Source of the DNA: Longimicrobiaceae bacterium
GTDB taxonomy: Bacteria; Gemmatimonadota; Gemmatimonadetes; Longimicrobiales; Longimicrobiaceae
Length of the DNA: 64,000 nt
Direction: 5' to 3'
Assembly: GCA_030447645.1 (NCBI GenBank)
Contig: JAUJOM010000008.1
Coordinates: forward strand, 51,798 to 115,797
Made by a program: the position numbers and the translations under genes. Positions 62,211 through 64,000 of this stretch are shown one piece after another; the first letter of the stretch is position 1, and each line of letters begins with the position of its first letter. Under the pieces are notes generated by a model. The model was not told the origin of the DNA. It saw nothing but the letters and a program-made list of their open reading frames with translations, and made no database searches.

Positions 62211-62705
62211 TTACTGGCGCCCTGGCCGTCGACCAAGTCGAAGGATCCACCGCGGCACCTCCTGACAATACTGCCGGAATGAAGAGCCGAAGGAGCGCTC
62301 TAGCGTCGGCTCTTCATAGAAGATCACCCGGAGGTGGAAGCCGAGGAGTACAAGGGTGGCATACAGCAGCACCTCGGCAGACTCGAGGAACAGCGCGGTG
62401 CCGAAAAGCGTGGAGGCCACACCCACATACATCGGGTTGCGGCTGTAGCGGTACAGGCCCGTGACGACTAGCTCCCGCGGCGGATCTGTGGGTGAGGGCG
62501 TGCCGCGTCCACGGAAGGTGAACTCGGCTGCACACCAGAGGTAGATCAGCACCCCCAGCGCGAGCAGAAGGAGGCCGGCAGACCGCAAGGGCCCCAGCGG
62601 CAGCGGCGGCAGGATCCGCCCGTAGACGAGGAGCAGGTAAGGGATGAGCCCCGCCACGGTGCCCGGCACCACGAAGGTGAAGAGGAACGTCTTGAGCAGG
62701 GTCAT
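62211..62705 (-). CDS. Cassette gene: isoprenylcysteine carboxyl methyltransferase-like integral membrane methyltransferase
   Basis: 164 residues from ATG 62705 (TLLKTFLFTFVVPGTVAGLIPYLLLVYG). Four hydrophobic helices and the ICMT/PEMT-type signature ELVVTGLYRYSRNPMYVGVASTLFG and EEPTLERSFGSSFRQYCQEVPRW. Such enzymes methylate lipids or small substrates with SAM. The longer upstream open frame crosses a candidate attC and is not likely. Confidence 0.8.
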   Translation of the reverse strand: MTLLKTFLFTFVVPGTVAGLIPYLLLVYGRILPPLPLGPLRSAGLLLLALGVLIYLWCAAEFTFRGRGTPSPTDPPRELVVTGLYRYSRNPMYVGVASTLFGTALFLESAEVLLYATLVLLGFHLRVIFYEEPTLERSFGSSFRQYCQEVPRWILRLGRRPGRQ

Positions 62706-62780
62706 GGCTCCTGAACGCGGCACGCGTAGAGAACAGAAGGCGGAAAAAACCAGCCGACCACGGCATGCTGGTGCAGATTC

Positions 62781-62851
62781 GCCAAACTTCAACTTATCTC
62801 GGCAGCCGAAATGATGCACGGCCCTTTGTCCACTGAATCCGCTGGTTAGAC
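62781..62851 (-). other. Degenerate attC site 5
   Basis: A good GTCTAAC (62851-62845) with the shared left arm (GATTCAGTGGACAAAGGGCCG), but the other end is GTTTGGC (62787-62781), one base off the consensus, and arm pairing is poor. Probably decayed or partly replaced. Confidence 0.45.
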
Positions 62852-62972
62852 GTGATTCACCAGCCGGAGTGCGCCGGTTCTTGGTCCTCCTCACGAACTC
62901 ACCTGTCGTACGCTCCGCCGATCGGACAGAACCGACCCAAGCGGGTTTGCTACTCAGAGGCCGGGGGAGCGC

Positions 62973-63476
62973 TCAGAAAATTGGAACGGAGTAGGGTTGA
63001 AAGCGGCAGTCCTCTTCGCGGAGCACGTAAAATACGAACTTCCGAGGGTCGTGCAGCTCAGTTCCTGGTGCGAAGAACAGGGTCACGCCGTGGAGAACTC
63101 CGACCTCAGTTAGGAACTTGTGAGGAATGGAACGAGGAGGTCCAAACATGGTGTAGCATTCACCAAACAGCCGAATGTACTTGGGATGGAGCGCGCGACA
63201 AGTCGAGTCGGCCGCGAAGCCACCCGGCGGTGCTGTGAATCCGATGATCGGGGGCCGCACATCGGATAGTCTAACCCGCTCCCCGCCGCGCAGAACAACG
63301 GAGTCCCTCGGTAAGCGAGACAGTACCGTGTCAGTCCGGATCAGGGAATCCGACTCGGAGGCTTGGATACACGCCGGCCGGGCTAGGGCGGAGTCACCCG
63401 CGACAGCGTGCCGCTGAGCTACGGCGGACCCGCTGTGGAGGAAAAGGGCCACGAGACAAAGGGAGCGCAGAAGCAT
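62973..63476 (-). CDS. Cassette gene: secreted hypothetical protein
   Basis: 167 residues from ATG 63476, 25 bp after attC site 6. Signal peptide LLRSLCLVALFLHSGSAVAQ. The mature part has paired Cys (ARPACIQASE, DSTCRALHPKYIRLFGECYTMFG, EEDCRFQPYS) suggesting a disulfide-stabilised exported protein. No family recognised. Confidence 0.6.
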   Translation of the reverse strand: MLLRSLCLVALFLHSGSAVAQRHAVAGDSALARPACIQASESDSLIRTDTVLSRLPRDSVVLRGGERVRLSDVRPPIIGFTAPPGGFAADSTCRALHPKYIRLFGECYTMFGPPRSIPHKFLTEVGVLHGVTLFFAPGTELHDPRKFVFYVLREEDCRFQPYSVPIF

Positions 63477-63500
63477 CGAGTTACAGAGTGAGATGTGTAC

Positions 63501-63599
63501 GTCTAACGTGAAGCATAACGCGCGGAGGGCGCGCACACTGGCTTACCCCTCGCCTGAGAACATGCAGCGCCCTTCGTCGCCTTCGTCCACTCGTTAGGC
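63501..63599 (-). other. attC site 6
   Basis: GCCTAAC (63599-63593) and GTTAGAC (63507-63501) on 99 bp. Arms: GTGGACGAAGGCGACGAAGGGCGCTGCA against GTGAAGCATAACGCGCGGAGGGCGCGCA. Also carries CGTTATGC, seen in classical attC sites. Confidence 0.8.
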
Positions 63600-63960
63600 A
63601 GCCGGGGTGCCGCCATACTCGCATTCAGGGCCGCGCTGATGCCGGAAGGAATGCCGCGAGGAATGCACGCTCGGCGGGCACCTTGAGATAGAGTGTCGAA
63701 TACTGTCCCTCCCAAAGGCCAGTGTGCCATACCAGGCGTTTTCCCGCTTTGTCGGCAATGAACCACCCGAGCCCGTATGGCAGCACATCTCCGGAAGGTG
63801 TGCTGCCGGGTGTCCACATGTGCTCGCGCGATCCACGCGAGAGGAGCCGTCCCTGCGTCAGTGCAACATCGAACCGGGCCAGGTCCATTGCCGTAGAGAT
63901 CACCCCGCCAGCCGCTCCGTCACCTTGCGGTGGAGGTGGGCTGGACCTATCTTTGGGCAC
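63594..63960 (-). pseudogene. C-terminal fragment of a beta-lactamase-family serine hydrolase, truncated next to the tRNA
   Basis: Only the last third of the fold is present: AAGGVISTAMDLARFDVALTQGRLLSRGSRE, PYGLGWFIADKAGKRLVWHTGLWEGQYSTLYLKVP with the HTG-like motif. The SxxK and Tyr parts are missing, and the sequence stops 5 bp from the tRNA start. After ERAFLAAFL the frame shifts before attC 6. The natural end is probably the TAA inside GCCTAAC at 63594-63596. Confidence 0.6.
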
Positions 63961-63964
63961 CCCC

Positions 63965-64000
63965 GGGCGATTGGCTCAGCGGTAGAGCGCTGCCTTCACA
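63965..64000 (+). tRNA. tRNA-Val (anticodon CAC), 5' part only
   Basis: GGGCGAT acceptor 5' strand (63965-63971), D stem GCTC/GAGC with an AGCGGTA loop, then anticodon stem CTGCC, loop TT-CAC-A with anticodon 63997-63999. The window ends at position 37 of the tRNA, so the 3' half is not visible. The fit to bacterial tRNA-Val is close. Confidence 0.8.

Larger units (their letters stand above)
58934..63964 (-). mobile_element. Integron-type gene-cassette array (CALIN-like: no integrase seen)
   Basis: Five or six minus-strand genes, one per unit, each followed on that strand by an imperfect palindrome of 70-125 bp with RYYYAAC at one end and GTTRRRY at the other. Four sites are well formed (59401-59496, 60441-60536, 62050-62174, 63501-63599) and two are degenerate (about 59745-59826, 62781-62851). 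Left arms share a TGCAGnGGACGCGGGGCCG-like block. Genes start shortly after GTTRRRY and stop shortly before, or in, RYYYAAC, the exact layout of integron cassettes. The lysine dehydrogenase gene bounds one side and a tRNA-Val the other. Confidence 0.75.

Noticed and set aside
1..64000. CRISPR array, rRNA, transposase or phage genes
   Set aside because: I saw no regularly spaced repeats, rRNA motifs or transposase-type proteins anywhere in the window.

Overview
This window is about 64 kb of high-GC bacterial chromosome. Several things point to Gemmatimonadota or a close relative: very high GC, many GTG/TTG starts with 4-bp stop/start overlaps, an infB of about 910 residues with an Ala/Pro-rich linker, and many small secreted or lipoprotein families. 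This assignment rests on remembered gene content and is an inference. No rRNA is present; one partial tRNA-Val sits at the right edge.

Layout. 0-9.3 kb: the translation and RNA cluster nusA - L7Ae-like protein - infB - rbfA - truB - ribF - rpsO - pnp. The pnp 3' end is broken and partly duplicated. 9.2-11.8 kb: small hypothetical genes and an AI-2E-family permease. 11.8-17.9 kb: a surface-sugar island with a glycosidase-like protein, two SDR epimerases (the second a chimera with a medium-chain dehydrogenase tail), a Gfo/Idh/MocA oxidoreductase and two tandem CgeB-like glycosyltransferases. 18.2-19.1 kb: two hypothetical genes. 19.2-27.7 kb: a run that reads as cell-wall and amino-sugar salvage (GH3 lipoprotein, two serine hydrolases, a NagB/PIG-L fusion, a BadF-type sugar kinase and a D-aminoacylase-like lipoprotein). 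28-32.3 kb: recQ, a ureohydrolase, trpS and a zinc-ribbon protein, all frameshifted. 32.3-41.8 kb: dapA, dapB, a hydroxyacid dehydrogenase, DUF456, a histidine kinase, purA, hisC, hisB, hisH, a dapF-like gene and hisF. 41.8-58.9 kb: ppk1, a double-domain aldehyde dehydrogenase, a POT transporter, a cold-shock protein with an RGG tail, IMPase, OsmC, thioredoxin, a TcmP-like protein, LMW-PTP, a phospholipase D, a LysM lytic transglycosylase, an alkaline-phosphatase-superfamily protein, a HAD protein, infA and a saccharopine/lysine dehydrogenase.

58.9-63.96 kb: the most striking accessory region. Single genes, all on the minus strand, are each separated by 70-125 bp imperfect palindromes bounded by RYYYAAC and GTTRRRY. 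These are attC-type recombination sites, so I read the block as an integron cassette array. No integrase is visible, so within this window it is a CALIN-type cluster.

Sequence quality. At least ten genes carry apparent small frameshifts, nearly all deletions and often in homopolymers, grouped at 6.7-9.2, 28-32.2, 48.5-49 and 52.4-56.9 kb. They hit essential genes (pnp, trpS), so most are probably sequencing or assembly errors. The larger rearrangements (degenerate pnp duplication, epimerase/dehydrogenase chimera, HAD cap loss) need raw-read checks before any biological reading.
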